DNA of 64,000 nucleotides, from the NCBI GenBank assembly GCA_039654915.1, contig CM077594.1:102128893-102192892 (forward strand). The letters run 5' to 3'. The stretch is from Aquilaria yunnanensis (Eukaryota; Streptophyta; Magnoliopsida; Malvales; Thymelaeaceae). The translations under genes were made by a program, and so were the position numbers. This document shows, piece by piece, positions 44,870-57,497 of this stretch (its first letter is position 1; the number at the start of each line of letters is the position of its first letter). The notes beneath the pieces were generated by a model. The model was given only the letters and a program-made list of their open reading frames with translations. It did not search any database and had not been told where the DNA came from.

Positions 44870-45530
44870 CTGATCCGTCTTATATTTTTTATTTTTTTGT
44901 TATTATTCTACAAAATTCACATTATTTTCTTTTTTAGTAACTTTTTTATATTTTATTTACTATTACACCCAAGCTAACACATCTCTTCCTTCTTCATAGA
45001 CCTCACTCTCTCTCTCCACCTCCTCTCCCCCCCCCCCCCCCTCCCCATTTCATCTGTTGAGGTTTTATCCCTTATCAACTAAATGTGATAGCGACTGACA
45101 CAAATAAGGATTGTGTCTGGTGAGATGAATTATGAGGGAGCAATGTGAGAGGGAGGTGAATTGAAGAGGGGACGCCAACTAAGGATAGAGGTGAGTAAGC
45201 TAAGGTGAATCCAGACCGGAGACAAAGAGGTGACGTGAATTGAGGTTGGAGTTAGAGAGACGATACAAATCGAGCCTGGTGATGGAGAGACAAAGTGAAT
45301 TAAGGTTGGAATAGAAGGATGGAAAAGAATTCGGACTTGAATGAACGAACAATGATGCAATTAAGGATATATGGATGTGACGAATAGGTCACGGACGGAT
45401 AAATGAGAATCCAAAATGAACAAAAAACATATGAAGAAGAGAGATAATGGAGTAGCAAAAATGTAAATCGATAAATTTTCTTAAACTATGTGCTATTGTA
45501 AATGAAGCAAAGATCCCTAGACAGAGGGTT
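44870..45530. mobile_element. probable diverged mariner-like element
   Basis: The left edge CTGATCCGTCTTATATTTTT and the right edge (inverted: CCCTCTGTCTAGGGATCTTT) resemble decayed CTCCCTCCGTCCC ends. Between them are a (C)15 run at about 45027-45041 and a purine-rich core (GACGTGAATTGAGGTTGG) similar in style to the element at 43386. Confidence 0.45.
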
Positions 45531-45729
45531 ATAAGAAGTCAACCTTAAACTTCATACTGTCATATCTTAATAAGTTAAGAAATAATTCACACCGATAGTC
45601 CCTTTATTTTTTTTTTGTTACAATTAATAATGTCCCCCCAACCCCAATATTCTCACGAGTATATTTATTTGATCATAAGTGGCTGGCTGGCCCTAGTGTC
45701 CTGTTGCACGCACTATTATGTCATAAGGG

Positions 45730-46738
45730 TCTAGGTGTTGTGCGAATATAACAGAGACTGCTCCTCTTCTCTTCTCTGCTCTGCTCTGCTCTGCTCCTCA
45801 CTCCTCACAATTTCCAGAGTTTTGCGATTGTCCCACATCCACACGGTCCACCAAGCTTCAATATTTTTCCTTGGAAAAAATCAGCCGGGACTTGGTGAGT
45901 GAGAATTCGGGAAAGTATTCTTCTTCATCATTTCAAAGATAGATTATCTACCTATCTTCTACTCTAGCCGGATTCCTTTCCTCCTACTTTGGATTGCCTT
46001 GTTCTTTTTCCTTGGCTTTCTCATCCTTGTTTAGATGCCCAGAAACGCTGGTATGCTAGAAAACACTCTTGCCTCTTTTTCTGTTTTGTTTTCTTTTTTT
46101 TTGTTGTTGTGGTTCATTCCCGCGTGCTCAAGCTACTCTGATTTCCTTTTTGAACCTCTCTCTCTCTCTTTGTTTTTCCCCCCTAAGGGTTGAACATTTG
46201 TGACTTTCGAATTCAAAAGCTTTCCTTTAATTTGAATGGATACAATTTGATGAATGGTTGAAATGGGGGCATAGGTAGATGACGCTGACAGTTGACTCTG
46301 GCATGGGTTTGGGTTGTAAGTTACATAACAACCATTACCACTCTTCTATCTGTTTTGGTTTCCTCTATCTTCACCTTATTAATGTGTTCCTTAGTACTAG
46401 TAGCGTTTCGTATAACTCACCACCTCAGACCAATTTGCTATCTGTATCCTTTTTCTAGTTAGTGACATACTTCTATTTGTTTCTCTTTCCTCAGGTCAAT
46501 ATCTAATTTGCGTAGACTTGTTCTAGCGGTGACATGCTTTAAACCAATGCGCGAGGCAATGGTGAAAGATGTGCTTGACAGCCGAACGCTATTCGTGTAA
46601 GGTTGATGTACCTGTGGTTGTTTGGGCCTGCACTTCAACTGTACAATATGATGTTCCTCTTTTAACTTGCAGCCCCCTTTAGGTACAACGATCAAACACC
46701 CGGTTTGGCTAGGAGCTGAGGTACTAGAAGGCCTTGTA
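45730..46738 (+). promoter_or_regulatory. CIPK 5' leader with a probable 5'UTR intron
   Basis: A pyrimidine-rich leader (CTCTGCTCTGCTCTGCTCC at about 45776) is followed by a strong donor TTG/GTGAGTG (exon end 45894). A strong acceptor TTTTAACTTGCAG ends at 46672, giving a ~777-bp intron. No ATG occurs between the acceptor and the start codon at 46739. A leader intron in front of an intronless coding region is inferred, not proven. Confidence 0.62.
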
Positions 46739-48118
46739 ATGGATACAAAAGGCGGTGTTTTGATGCATCGGTATGAGTTAGGGAGGTTGTTAGGCAAAGG
46801 AACTTTTGCCAAGGTGTACCATGCAAGGGATCTTGAGACCGGCGTAAGTGTGGCAATCAAGGTAATTGACAAAGAGAAAGTCTTGAAGATTGGCATGATG
46901 GATCAAATTAAGCGAGAAATTTCAGTGATGAGACTCGTTAGACATCCGAATGTTGTTCAGCTTCATGAGGTGATGGCCAGCAAAACAAGGATATACTTTG
47001 TTATGGAATATGCTAAAGGGGGTGAGCTCTTCAACAAAGTGGCTGGAGGCAAGCTGAAGGAAGAGGATGCAAGAAGGTACTTTCAGCAGCTAATTGGTGC
47101 TGTTGACTACTGCCATAGCAGGGGGGTTTGCCACCGGGATCTAAAACCCGAGAACCTGCTGCTGGATGAGCATGGAAATCTGAAAGTAACTGATTTCGGA
47201 TTGAGTGCCCTTGCCCAGTCCAAGCATCAAGATGGGTTGCTGCACACAGCCTGTGGAACTCCAGCTTATGTTGCTCCAGAAGTTATCTGCAGGAAAGGCT
47301 ATGATGGGTGCAAAGCTGACATCTGGTCATGTGGAGTTATCCTATATGTTCTTCTGTCAGGCTTTCTCCCATTTCAGGACTCCAATCTGATGGTGGTTTA
47401 CAGGAAGATACGTAAGGCCGAGTTTAAATTCCCAAACTGGTTCACCCCAGAAGAACGCAGACTACTGTCAAAAATGTTGGATCCAAACCCGAGTGCAAGG
47501 ATAACAATAGGAAAAATAATGGAGAATTCCTGGTTTCGCAAGAATTTACTCCCCACATCCAGCCTGACCAGAACCGAGGTAAAGGAAGCCATATCTCCTT
47601 TTGGAGCTGATGCTGATGTTGATGCTGCTTTGAGCCTGAAAAAGAGTGCTGCTGATGAAACAGAACAACAACTGGCCAAGCCTTGCAATAACTTGAATGC
47701 CTTCGGTATAATCTCCTATTCTGCGGGCTTTGATTTGTCGGGTTTGTTCGAGGAGAAACATGAAAAGAAGGAAGTTCAGTTCACATCCAACAAGCATGCG
47801 TCAACCATCATATCTAAACTTGAGGACATTGCGAGGTGTCTGAGACTGAAAGTGAAGAAGAAAGGTGGAGGATTGCTGAGAATGGAAGGCACGAAAGAGG
47901 GCAGGAAGGGTGTCCTGGGCATAGAGGCCGAAATATTTGAAATCACTCCGGACTTCCATCTGGTGGAGGTGAAGAAGAGCAGTGGGGACACCTTGGAGTA
48001 TCAGAAGGTGATGAAGCAAGAGCTTCGGCCGGCTCTCAGGGACATCATTTGGACGTGGCAAGGGGAGAGACAGCAACAAGACTTAGAGTTATCGCTGCCT
48101 TTTCTTCCAGATAGCTAG
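46739..48118 (+). CDS. CIPK: CBL-interacting protein kinase (SnRK3 family)
   Basis: 459 aa, intronless. The kinase domain spans about residues 12-270: [12 protein letters not shown] (P-loop, 19-30), VAIK Lys41, HRDLKPEN with catalytic Asp134, DFG at 152-154, and [10 protein letters not shown] in the activation segment. The NAF/FISL motif ([18 protein letters not shown], Asn320 onward) binds CBL calcium sensors. The C-terminal part holds the regulatory domain ending in [15 protein letters not shown]. CIPKs decode calcium signals with CBL proteins to regulate ion transporters and stress responses. The sequence is most like the intronless CIPK2/10/20/5 clade; exact orthology is not assigned. The residue before HRD is Cys131 where Tyr is usual. 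An in-frame open extension to 46667 spans the splice acceptor and is not coding. Confidence 0.95.
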   Translation: MDTKGGVLMHRYELGRLLGKGTFAKVYHARDLETGVSVAIKVIDKEKVLKIGMMDQIKREISVMRLVRHPNVVQLHEVMASKTRIYFVMEYAKGGELFNKVAGGKLKEEDARRYFQQLIGAVDYCHSRGVCHRDLKPENLLLDEHGNLKVTDFGLSALAQSKHQDGLLHTACGTPAYVAPEVICRKGYDGCKADIWSCGVILYVLLSGFLPFQDSNLMVVYRKIRKAEFKFPNWFTPEERRLLSKMLDPNPSARITIGKIMENSWFRKNLLPTSSLTRTEVKEAISPFGADADVDAALSLKKSAADETEQQLAKPCNNLNAFGIISYSAGFDLSGLFEEKHEKKEVQFTSNKHASTIISKLEDIARCLRLKVKKKGGGLLRMEGTKEGRKGVLGIEAEIFEITPDFHLVEVKKSSGDTLEYQKVMKQELRPALRDIIWTWQGERQQQDLELSLPFLPDS

Positions 48119-49057
48119 GCTGAGTCAAAGTACAATTTAACAGTGTCTCTTCTCTTGTCGAAATCAATGTATATTCTCGGCTTTTAGTAGTTTGCACAAT
48201 CCATATACGACCTGTACGCTTTATAATTACGGAAATTATCTTCTTGAGTTCCCAGGCATCACATTCTTGTCGCTCCCTGGCTATAAATGTTCAGAATCTT
48301 TGGATGAGTAATCTACCCGTTATTTCTCCCATATCTTGAACTATCCAACTTCATACCAACGTATCATCAATTTATTCGATTTTAACTTTGGAGAAAAGAT
48401 GGGGGTATACACCGTCATTGTTATGCTCCCTAAGTTGTACGGTTCAGAGTCTGACAGTCCATGAAGTAATCAATACTCTTTCAACTATTATTATTTATTC
48501 TTCCGCTAGGATTCCTCTTTTTCCAGCCTTTCAGAATCATAAACACCATTGGTATAAACTCTCTGCGAACCTCATACATCAAAAGTGAAAACTAATAGAC
48601 AGGATGGACGGGGAGGGAGAGAGAGAGATTGCCGGCTTTGTCCTACAGATTACTGATGCTATTGAAAGTGCAGATGAACCAAGTGACTGCTTTGCATCAA
48701 AAAGCACAACAGCAACTTTTTCAAGCAAGACGGAGAAGGGGTTCTGAAACTGGGTTCCTGGGTCTGTCTTCGTTGATGTTCTGCCAAAACTAAATCCCAC
48801 CCCCGGAACAAAAACCATAACGGAAAGATCCCTCTAGATATCAGCAGATAAATAAAGGTATGAGGGTTGTGGGAACATGAGAGATGCAGCTGTTACCCAG
48901 CTTAGATGCGTGTATTCCTGCCCGAACTAATGTTAAGTAAATCTCCCTCATACAGAAGATAAGGAAGATACAAATGCATCCAGTATTCTAAGCTTTCTCT
49001 GCCCCTTGAGATCAGAGATATATTAAAATGTCCCTCAAAAGTGTCTCTTTTCCTATT
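48119..49057. other. spacer between convergent genes
   Basis: Contains the 3' ends of the CIPK (plus) and the NST1-like gene (minus). A minus-strand frame at 48579-48818 is not recognisable and probably lies in the downstream flank. Confidence 0.5.
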
Positions 49058-52000
49058 TCAATCAATTGGCCAAACCGACTGTACATCTGACTTGGGAAAC
49101 AAACCTACAACTGGGGGCTTTCCACCATACCACTTTCCAACACCTTCTCCACTCTGCCCAGCCCCTCCCTTCCTGCAAATACCAAAAAAATATTTCCTTT
49201 AGTTTTGTCATATACATGACAGCCTTGTTTCATACACATTCAACATTATGCCACAATCTACTAGAAGCTATTTTTCTATCATCCGACAGAAACACTACAA
49301 GAACTAATCAAGTATCGGAGGTGCTTGCCACTAGCCCCCACATAAGCTCATTTATACCATGACGAAAGCAAGAATACACACAAGAACACACACACAAACC
49401 CTGCGGGAGCTTAGAAAGAACAGTAGTTATCACTATAGACTGTGTGACAGATCATACCAAGTCTAGGATTCACACTAGTGGCAAAGAGGAAGATGATATT
49501 GGTGCTTGGTCAAGCAGAATAAGAATTTCTAGAGCAATATCTCTATGATTCAATCAACATCCTAGCTTTCCCTTTCTCAAATTTCATTACTTTTTAAGTG
49601 ATTATTATTTTTTTTAATTATCACACCTAATTGAAATTTTAGTAAACACTAAGATTTTCCTTACTAGGAGATAGCTACAGCTTTGTCTTCTGAATGCTTT
49701 AACATCTGATCGCACTAAAGGCATGAATTAAATATCTGTTAGAAAAAAAAAAATAACCTATCCGAATTCTAAGCCGAAAAAAAACACCAGACTTACAACA
49801 AAAAGAAAAGGTAAGAAAAGATTGTTTCATCTAAAATATATAAATAGCAAATGTAGGAGCAATTTTATTTCTGCACAGCTAGAAAAAGAAAATGCCATCC
49901 ATTTTAAAAGAAGTTAAGGCCAAAGAACTCACTTTGACCAACCATTCACTGAAGATGGCTCAAATGCATGGCTGTTGGAAGCTCCACGGGGACTTGCATA
50001 GGCTGCTTCACCTTTCTCCTCTTGAGGCATGAGATAAACATGGTTCTCTCTTCCTGATAATGAAGGAAATAAAGCTTTCTGTGCCCATAGATCCTGATTA
50101 CTTGAATAAGTAACAGGACTAAATGATCCACCGTTCTGGCTGGCACCAATAAAAACCTTATGAGGAGAATGTGCACCAGCAATCGTGGGGTCCTCATCAG
50201 TGAACAATGATGCCATAGTTTTCTGAGTTGAAGGGTGCATGAAATCTTCTTTATTCAATATGTTCCGTTCTGACTGTAAAAGCCAGCTTGATGGACCACC
50301 AACCAAACCTAGGCTATCCTGACCAAGGGAAGGACCATTCCACATTTGCCATGTCCCCTTCTCATTTGCATTTCCATTATCCACATTGAAGTCTTGAGGT
50401 TTAGGTTTACCAGGGACCCTAGTAGTACAATTATGCTTTTCATCAGTGACACGTGATCTTGACAATGGCGACTCAATAGGAGACGGCCTGCTAATTTCAC
50501 AAGAAGTGGATATGTTCCTCAAAGCACGGGTCTTCTCCAGTCCCATATCCGTGCGAACGCCACAACCATAGCCTGACTCAAACTCATAAAGCGACTCAGA
50601 TACAGGTCCAAGCAAGGATTCAGGATTAAGATAGGGATCAGGAACATAACATGGGTCCTCAAATAGCTCCTGCTCCTCAGGAATGAATTGAGGCACTTCC
50701 ACAGCCTGATGGAAAATGGGCTCAGAGACTGCTGAGTAACCTAAGCTAGTGCTAGTTGTGGGAACAGTGTTTGAATATGTAGAAACGAAAGGAGATGGAA
50801 GTCCAAAACTGATGGGATTATCAAACATTTGCATAGAAGACGGGTGTCCAGGTATTTGCTTGCTTTGACCTTCTGTTTGCAGCTTGTTGTTTGGCCTGCT
50901 GATAACATTAGCATTAGAAGAAGCAGGGACAGCTGCAGAGCGAGTAAACAGCTGATGCCAAGATTTTTTGGGTGTTGCTGTTTGATAGGATTCGGAAAAC
51001 ACCTGCAACAAACAGCTCAATTAAGTAAACAGACTTCCATCAAGGAAAAGCTTAAAAATCAGGGAGAGAGAATGTGTATGTCAAACATTTTTCTTAAGCA
51101 TGCCCAAGAAATGTACTCATCAAAGCCAAAAAAAACCTATGTAGAAGGATTTTGGGGGGGGGGGGGGGGGGGGGGGGGGGGCGGGAATTTAACTGTCAGC
51201 TGACTAGAGCTATGGCAATGAAGTTGCTCTGTTGCAACTATTGTATGTTTAACTAGCAAATGAATAACTAATGGAAGTTAAATTCAGATGAAAACACAAA
51301 TCATAATTACCAACTTCTTTTACCAGCATAAATACAGATAAAAGCATTTTCTAAAACTATAAGCACTGGCGAGGAAGGAACTTACAGGACGATTGGTGTT
51401 CGAGTTCTTATCATCTGCATTCGAACTCAGTCTTCCTGTCAGACTCTCAGCTGGAGAATTGTCTCTTCTATGCAAATTATGGAAATGATCAACAGAACCG
51501 TTAGCCTTCGTCTCCCTTAAAATTGTGGCAGAAGGGCTCTTTCCAAAAAAGCCACCTTCAGTAAAAGCCTTGGAAGAGGACAAAAATGTACCCTTCATAC
51601 GATCAAGATACCTATTTCCAGCACTTCCTCTGTTAAAACTATTTGCAGGAGTATTTTTAATTCCTTGTCCATGACCTACTTCCATACAATGGTTCTTGAC
51701 AGTGTCTGTCCCAAGTTTCTGATTTTCTTGGCGGTCAATTTCAACCTTCTTATCAAACTCACGTTTTCGTTCAGTTTCCTTACCAGCTCGCTTTTCCATC
51801 TCTTCAGCGTCAGAGTTACTTTTACTGGATGCCTTGTTCTTATCTTTTCTCTTCTCCTGCCGCCTCTTTTCAGCTTCCTTTCTGCCTTCTTTATCCCTGA
51901 TAGGGGGTGATGATTTGCTACGATCATTTTCAGCCCCCATCTTTTCATCCCTTAGTTTCCTGCGTTCCTCCACTAACCTTGCAACCTCCGCTCTTTGCTT

Positions 52001-52882
52001 CCTCTCCTCCTCTTCTAGAAGCTCCTTTTCTAGTCTAGCCTGCCTCTTCTCTTCAGCTTTCCTTCGTGCTTTCTCACCTCTGCTTTCATGGCAATTTGCT
52101 CCATTATCACCCCGCTTAGAAAATATCCCCCTGTGGTCTGCATCAGACAAACCATTATCCCTAGATGAACCAACCCTGAAAATCTTTCTCCAAAGCCACC
52201 AAATGCTCAAGAAAAAGGAAGTTGGAAGCTTGCAAGCAAAAATAGCGACTCCTGAATAGGACTTCTCAGCCAAACAATTTTCATCTCCTCCGAAAGTCCC
52301 ACTCCCATTCTTTCGCCAATAGGAAGGCTTACCACTTACCCAACTGCCATTGTCCAACCAGTCCTGTCCACAAATCCACCCACTCTCAGACCAAGCCTTC
52401 CCATTCAAAATCTTCCCACCCTTTCCAACCAGATCCTTAATGATCCCAGAGTTCGAAATTCCCATTCCAGGTGGCACAGGCAAGTCCAAAACAGGCCTCT
52501 TCGAAATGTGCCCACAATAAGAACACATAAAGCGACCACCACCTGGATTCTGATCTTTATACGGGGTCAAGCAGTTTCTACACTTGCGCGTTGCAGTCTT
52601 GCGCAGCTTCTGCAATTCTATAGCCTCGAACCTCTTCCTCTCCCGGAGGCGGGCATTCCTTCTCACTCTCCAAGCTGAGAGCTGGGGCATCAAAACTTCA
52701 TACCAGAAAAGAGTAACCAAAAGCACAAAAACGCAAGCAAGCCTAGGCGAGGTAATCTCAAAGCGAAAGGCGGGTGGTAAAAGCTGAGAGAGAGCCCACA
52801 AACCTATCAGCGGTATAACCAACCAAGGCAGCATCGTAGCAACCCGGCGAGACCACTTCTGGATAGCACAAAGTATACACAT
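49058..52882 (-). CDS. NST1-like membrane and zinc-ribbon protein
   Basis: Minus-strand exons: 52882-51386, 51002-49933, 49172-49058 (893 aa). Exon 1 encodes two hydrophobic segments (about 17-35 and 48-66), a zinc-ribbon-like Cys101-x2-Cys104 / Cys120-x2-Cys123, and conserved Trp-rich ESGWICGQDWLDNGSW. A third hydrophobic stretch (SFFLSIWWLW) and a long charged Arg/Lys/Glu coiled coil follow. Exon 2 joins at NTNRP/VFSES (CCT/GTAAGT donor) and reads KKSWHQLFTRS, then low-complexity Ser/Pro-rich sequence. The frame appears to stop at 49929, but that TGA is part of the donor AAA/GTGAGT. The last exon restores the conserved end VVGLFPKSDVQSVWPID. Plant homologues are usually labelled 'stress response protein NST1-like'; their function is unknown. 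Confidence 0.85.
51154..51181. repeat. 28-base poly-G tract inside an intron
   Basis: Uninterrupted G on the plus strand, which is C in the transcript of the minus-strand NST1-like gene, within intron 1 (51003-51385). It could be real slippage, or its length could be an assembly artefact. Confidence 0.9.
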
Positions 52883-54912
52883 TATCCTCTAGCTAACGCC
52901 AATAGTTCCCGCGTCGAAATGCGCCCAAATACAAAACCCTAAACAAGAACGCGAATGTTTTCGAATTTCTTCCACGAAGCAAGCCAGATGTAAACCCTAA
53001 CCCTAGCTTCCCGTAAAAAATGAAACATGAAAAATCGACGCACCAATTCCTCAGAGCCTCAAGAACCCTAAGCGCATCAGAATCGCGAATCCTTCAAAAA
53101 GGAAATCCACAACAGCCTAAACAGCATTAATATCCATACACTCATCAGACCAGAGGATTTAGTATTTCGAATTCCGAGTAAGCTCGAGAAAAATGGATCG
53201 CCTTAGGGTTTTCCGCAACTGAAAGGACAAACGGTGCCGGCAGAGGTGCGATTGACGAATGCTCGCTGGAGCTCAATGAATGGAATGGTAAGGGATTGTG
53301 GGACTTGCAGATTCGGGGTCCATTTTAGCGGGTCCGGAGTCGAATCGGGTCGTTCTAACAAGCGAAGAAACTGAGAATATTAAGACTCAAAAGAGATAGA
53401 AATTGTGAAAGATAAGAGAGATTGAGAAGAAAGATACAGAAAGAGGGGAAGAAAAACAAATTAAAATATTAACACTGGGAGAGGGGAAAAAACCCGAAAT
53501 GTGGATCGGGTTCCGGGTCAGACCGCTTTGGTAAAAGTTGTCGGTTCGAATTCTACGATGAGCCTTTTCTTGTCTTGTTGGGTTGTTCTTGTTCTTGTTC
53601 TTGTGCCTTGATATTATCTTCTTTTGGCCGAAAACCGGAACCAGAAGGCTTTTGATAATAATTATTCACATGAAATATAAGGGTATTGCGCAAGGCCAAT
53701 TGACCTTCTAGACTCCCTCCATTCTATGCAATTGTTACTTTTCAAATATTTTTTACTTCTGAAAAATGAAAATGTTTCCTTTTATCTGAAAAATGGAGGA
53801 TTTTTCATAAGATCACATGTTTATTTTATAATGGACGGTGACGTGGATATTTCATTAATGAATAATAGTACATGTAAAAAACAGGTTATGTTTCTTAGTT
53901 TTAGTCCCTTTTTTAGAACTGATACCATTTGAAAATTAATGCTTATTTACATAGTAATTAATTAAATAGTATAATTTTTTATAAAGTAATTAATTTTAAT
54001 AAATATTTTTTCTTTATCTAATCAAAAAAATTAAAAAAAACTTCCTCTTTTTATATAAAATATTTTAAAAATGATTTTCAAACCTTTTAAAATATAGGAT
54101 CTCAGTTAATATATGATTTAAGTAAATAATTAATATATATATAAAATAATTACTAATAACTCATTTTTAAAAACTTTTATTGAGTGATGAGTGTATGTCC
54201 CAATCATAGTGAAAAAGGCGGAGGCTCACATTAAAAATAATGATATAACAAAATATTCTTATTATTTTTTTTTTTTACAAAAATAGGGGGAATGTGATTT
54301 TAATTTTATTTGTGTAGTTCACTCTTTTTTCCAATCGATGGACTAGATGATGGGTCATCCCAGACATATGACCTTATTTTATGCGTGATTTGCACCAAAA
54401 ATTAAATTCAGCAGTCGGTGATTCCATGATTGCTAAGCTTCGAATGTGTAGCCTAAAATTTTCTTTAATTATACAGGTCCCCTTCGCTTATTTATATCCC
54501 TACTTGTCTCCCACTTGCTACTTGCTAGTACGATTGGTCATGTAATAAATAACAACAATCCAAAGCATTCTGTTATTCTACATATTTGGATTTTCCGTTT
54601 ATTTTGTTAGTCTTTAGTTCTTTCTTCTGCCATTTTACATGTCATAAAAAAAATTTACTATTCCTTCCATTTCATAATTTTTGACACATGGATTTGATGT
54701 AGATATGAAGGAAGAGAAAAAAGTTTATATGTTGTTTCTAATTTTGTCATGTACCCTTTGGAAGGAAATAAAAAAAAAATGAAAAAAATTGAATATTAAA
54801 ATAGTGGTTTGAAAGATAATATGATAAAGTATATCATTAAATATGAAAATGATAAATATTTAAAATAATTCAAAACAATGATTTTTAGAAACAAATGTGA
54901 GACAAAATAGTA
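52883..54912. other. 5' region of the NST1-like gene, then spacer
   Basis: About 52883-53420 is GC-richer leader/promoter sequence for the minus-strand gene. The rest is AT-rich, with no gene seen. The open frame at 53726-53932 is not recognisable. Confidence 0.5.
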
Positions 54913-54922
54913 TATCTTAAAA

Positions 54923-55918
54923 GGGTAAAATTTACTGGGGGTAACCTAGTTTTTTTTTTCTTAATTAGGTCCTCTACCTTTAAATTGTCTTGTCAAGGTA
55001 CCTTACCTTTAATTACGTGTCCTATCTAAGTACTTTCTGTTAATTTTAGAATTATTTCTGACAGAAAATGCTGATGTGGCATAAAAAATATTAAAATAAA
55101 TTATAAAATAACACTTGTGGTCCTCTAATTTTTTCTATCAATAATTCTAAACCCTAAACTTCTCCATCTCCCTCATCTCTACCACCCCCTTTGTCGACCA
55201 ACCCATTCTTTGTCAGCCAACCCCTTTGTTGGTCAACCGATTCTCCGATTTTCCCACTTTTCTCCAATTCTCGCTCTTTTTTTGACTCTTGGATCTAAAA
55301 TTGTGCGATGATGGGTTTTCGTTGTCGGTGTCAATATCGATTCTAAGAAATCAAAGAGGCGTACGGGTCAGGAAAAGCGGCGGTGAGCAAAGAGGGAGGA
55401 TATAGAGGTGATGACAAGCAAGGAGCGAGGAAGGAGAGGCGATGGCGGGCGACGAGCAAGGAGCAGCGGTGAGTGAGTAGTGAGGAGTGAGCACCAGCGG
55501 CTGCGCACAGTGATAGGTAAGCACCAGCCGTGATGAGTGAGTAACAAAGAACGAGCACCAGAAGCGAACAACGAGCAACGAGCGAGCAGCGGCGGTAGCC
55601 TCGATGAGCGAGCAGCAACGGCGATGGTAGCAGTGAAGCAGAGGAGCTAGAGATCGTCCGAGGTTAGATTTAGAATGTTAGAATTTAAAATTATTGATAG
55701 GAAAAAATTAAATAACCACAAGTGTTATTTTATGATGTATTTTAATGTTTTTTATACCACATCAATATTTTCCGTCAAATATAGCTCCGAAATTAACGGA
55801 TAGTACTTAAATAGGACACGCGATTAAAGGTAAGGTACCTCAATATGATAACTTAAAGGAAGAGTACCCAATTTGGACCAAAAAAAAAAAGCTATGGTAC
55901 CCCCGGTGAATTTTACCC
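54923..55918. mobile_element. MULE-like element, 996 bp
   Basis: Inverted ends GGGTAAAATTTACTGGGGGT and GGGTAAAATTCACCGGGGGT are followed by AGGTACCTTACCTTTAAT/A(C/T)TA stretches repeated inverted near both ends. Direct flanks TATCTTAAAA occur at 54913-54922 and 55919-55928 (10 bp, or 9 plus one). The GC-rich core (55350-55660, GAGCAACGAGCGAGCAGCG) gives only low-complexity frames. Confidence 0.85.
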
Positions 55919-56198
55919 TATCTTAAAATATTTAGAAGCACTTCCACAATGTTCTCCTTCTGAGTCATATCTTGATCAATTTTCCATTTATATATTTATG
56001 TGATGTTTTCAGAAATATCTACCAAATCAAACTCTCATCAATTTCATGATAATATTGAAATTAGTAAACATTTTTGTTTTTTTTTCCGGTATGGCAAGGA
56101 AATTAAACAAAGTTGAAAGCCTAAGCCAATGAAGACCTCAAAAGTCTCCTAACATAAACAAACCTAAACAACTAGACGAATGCTCAAGGGTCTAAAAT

Positions 56199-57158
56199 AA
56201 GGGTATTCATAGTACGGGTTAATACGGTTTATGGTCAAATTTGTAACCGCACCACATAATAAGCAGTTTTACAGTTTAGAAACTGTAACCGCACCGTTTT
56301 ATATACAAATCTGAAAAAAAAACCCGCACTATATAAATGTGGTTCAATCATGGTTTGGTTGCAGTTTTTTCATGCCACAAATCTATCATATTAAATCTAA
56401 ATAATTAATATAAGCACATAACATAAACAAAATAAAAATAAAAATAAAAATACAATTCAGTTCATAAAATCAACACACATAAGAAATACAAATTTTAAAT
56501 AATTCAAATTTATTATCCTAAATCTTACACACATAAGAAACTTATTGTCTATTTTCTATCACCAAAACATATAAACAATAAACTTCTTGTCTGCACAATG
56601 ACGCCAAAAACATCATCCACAACTGAACATAACAACATCATTTTATCATATTCAAATGGGTTAGGAAAACAAAAGTAAAAAAATATGCATCCATACTTAA
56701 AAAGGAAATGCAAGAATAACATTTCAACTACCATTGATATTAGGAGGAAAATGGGACCTAGGTGGTTTTGCGGAAAAATTTATGAAAATGTAAAATAAAT
56801 AATATCAATAAAATTTTTATAAGTATCAATATAGATTGGGCAATCCTTTAAGTATTGGACTTTAATTTTTGGTTTAAAAAATTAGTTTTAAAGAGTACAA
56901 TTAGAGATCAAAAGGAAGAAAGAATTAGCCAATTAGGTATATAATTTTAATTTATATTATATTAGACTTCTCCTATCAGGTCAGTGCGGTTTTTACCGGT
57001 TATGACATTCAAAAATCGTAATGGTACCATATGATATTCGGTTTTAAGATTTTTAAACCTGGATCATAACTAAAACTGCATAAAATTGTATACTGTCGGT
57101 TTGGTGCATTTCGATTTATGCAATTTTACGAGTTAATCAGGTTTCATGCATACCCCTA
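56199..57158. mobile_element. hAT-like element
   Basis: Ends AAGGGTATTCATAGTACGGG and (inverted) AGGGGTATGCATGAAACCTG, with subterminal GGTTTATGGT / AACCGCACC and GTCGGTTTGGTGCATTT repeats, resemble the element at 21431. No convincing 8-bp target duplication. The interior is AT-rich, without transposase. Confidence 0.55.
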
Positions 57159-57497
57159 ATTTGAAATGTTGTAGTAATTAAGAGAGTGACCCAAATTAAC
57201 CAACTAGCCCACTCACCTATTCCCTGCTTGAAAGATGTGAGTGACATAAGTCCCCAAATAGAACCTCATGAAGTTAAGGCAAATCCTAAATGAAAAAACC
57301 AAAAGGATGGGAGAAACAATAGTCACTAATCAACTTGGTTGCCACTCAAGAATCAATTTCAACCAAAAAGTTAAAAGGCCCAAGCTGCCAAAGTAAATGA
57401 AGATCAAAGCGAATGGCCAATAACTCCGACAAAAGTATAGAGTAGTTGCAAAGTCTAACTTGCAAAGCCTAGTCGTGAAACACATGATGAAATTTAG

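Noticed and set aside
46667..46738. 24-residue N-terminal extension of the CIPK
   Set aside because: A strong 3' splice site lies at 46671-46672 and no ATG occurs before 46739; the protein family starts near the chosen Met.
48579..48818. Minus-strand frame as the last exon of the NST1-like gene
   Set aside because: No family resemblance, and the gene already has a phase-matched terminal exon at 49058-49172.
49929..49932. Stop codon of the NST1-like protein at the end of the middle exon
   Set aside because: The TGA overlaps a consensus donor, and the next exon restores a conserved C-terminus in phase.
55343..55618. Three overlapping minus-strand frames rich in Ser, Leu and Ala
   Set aside because: GC-biased simple sequence inside a MULE-like element.
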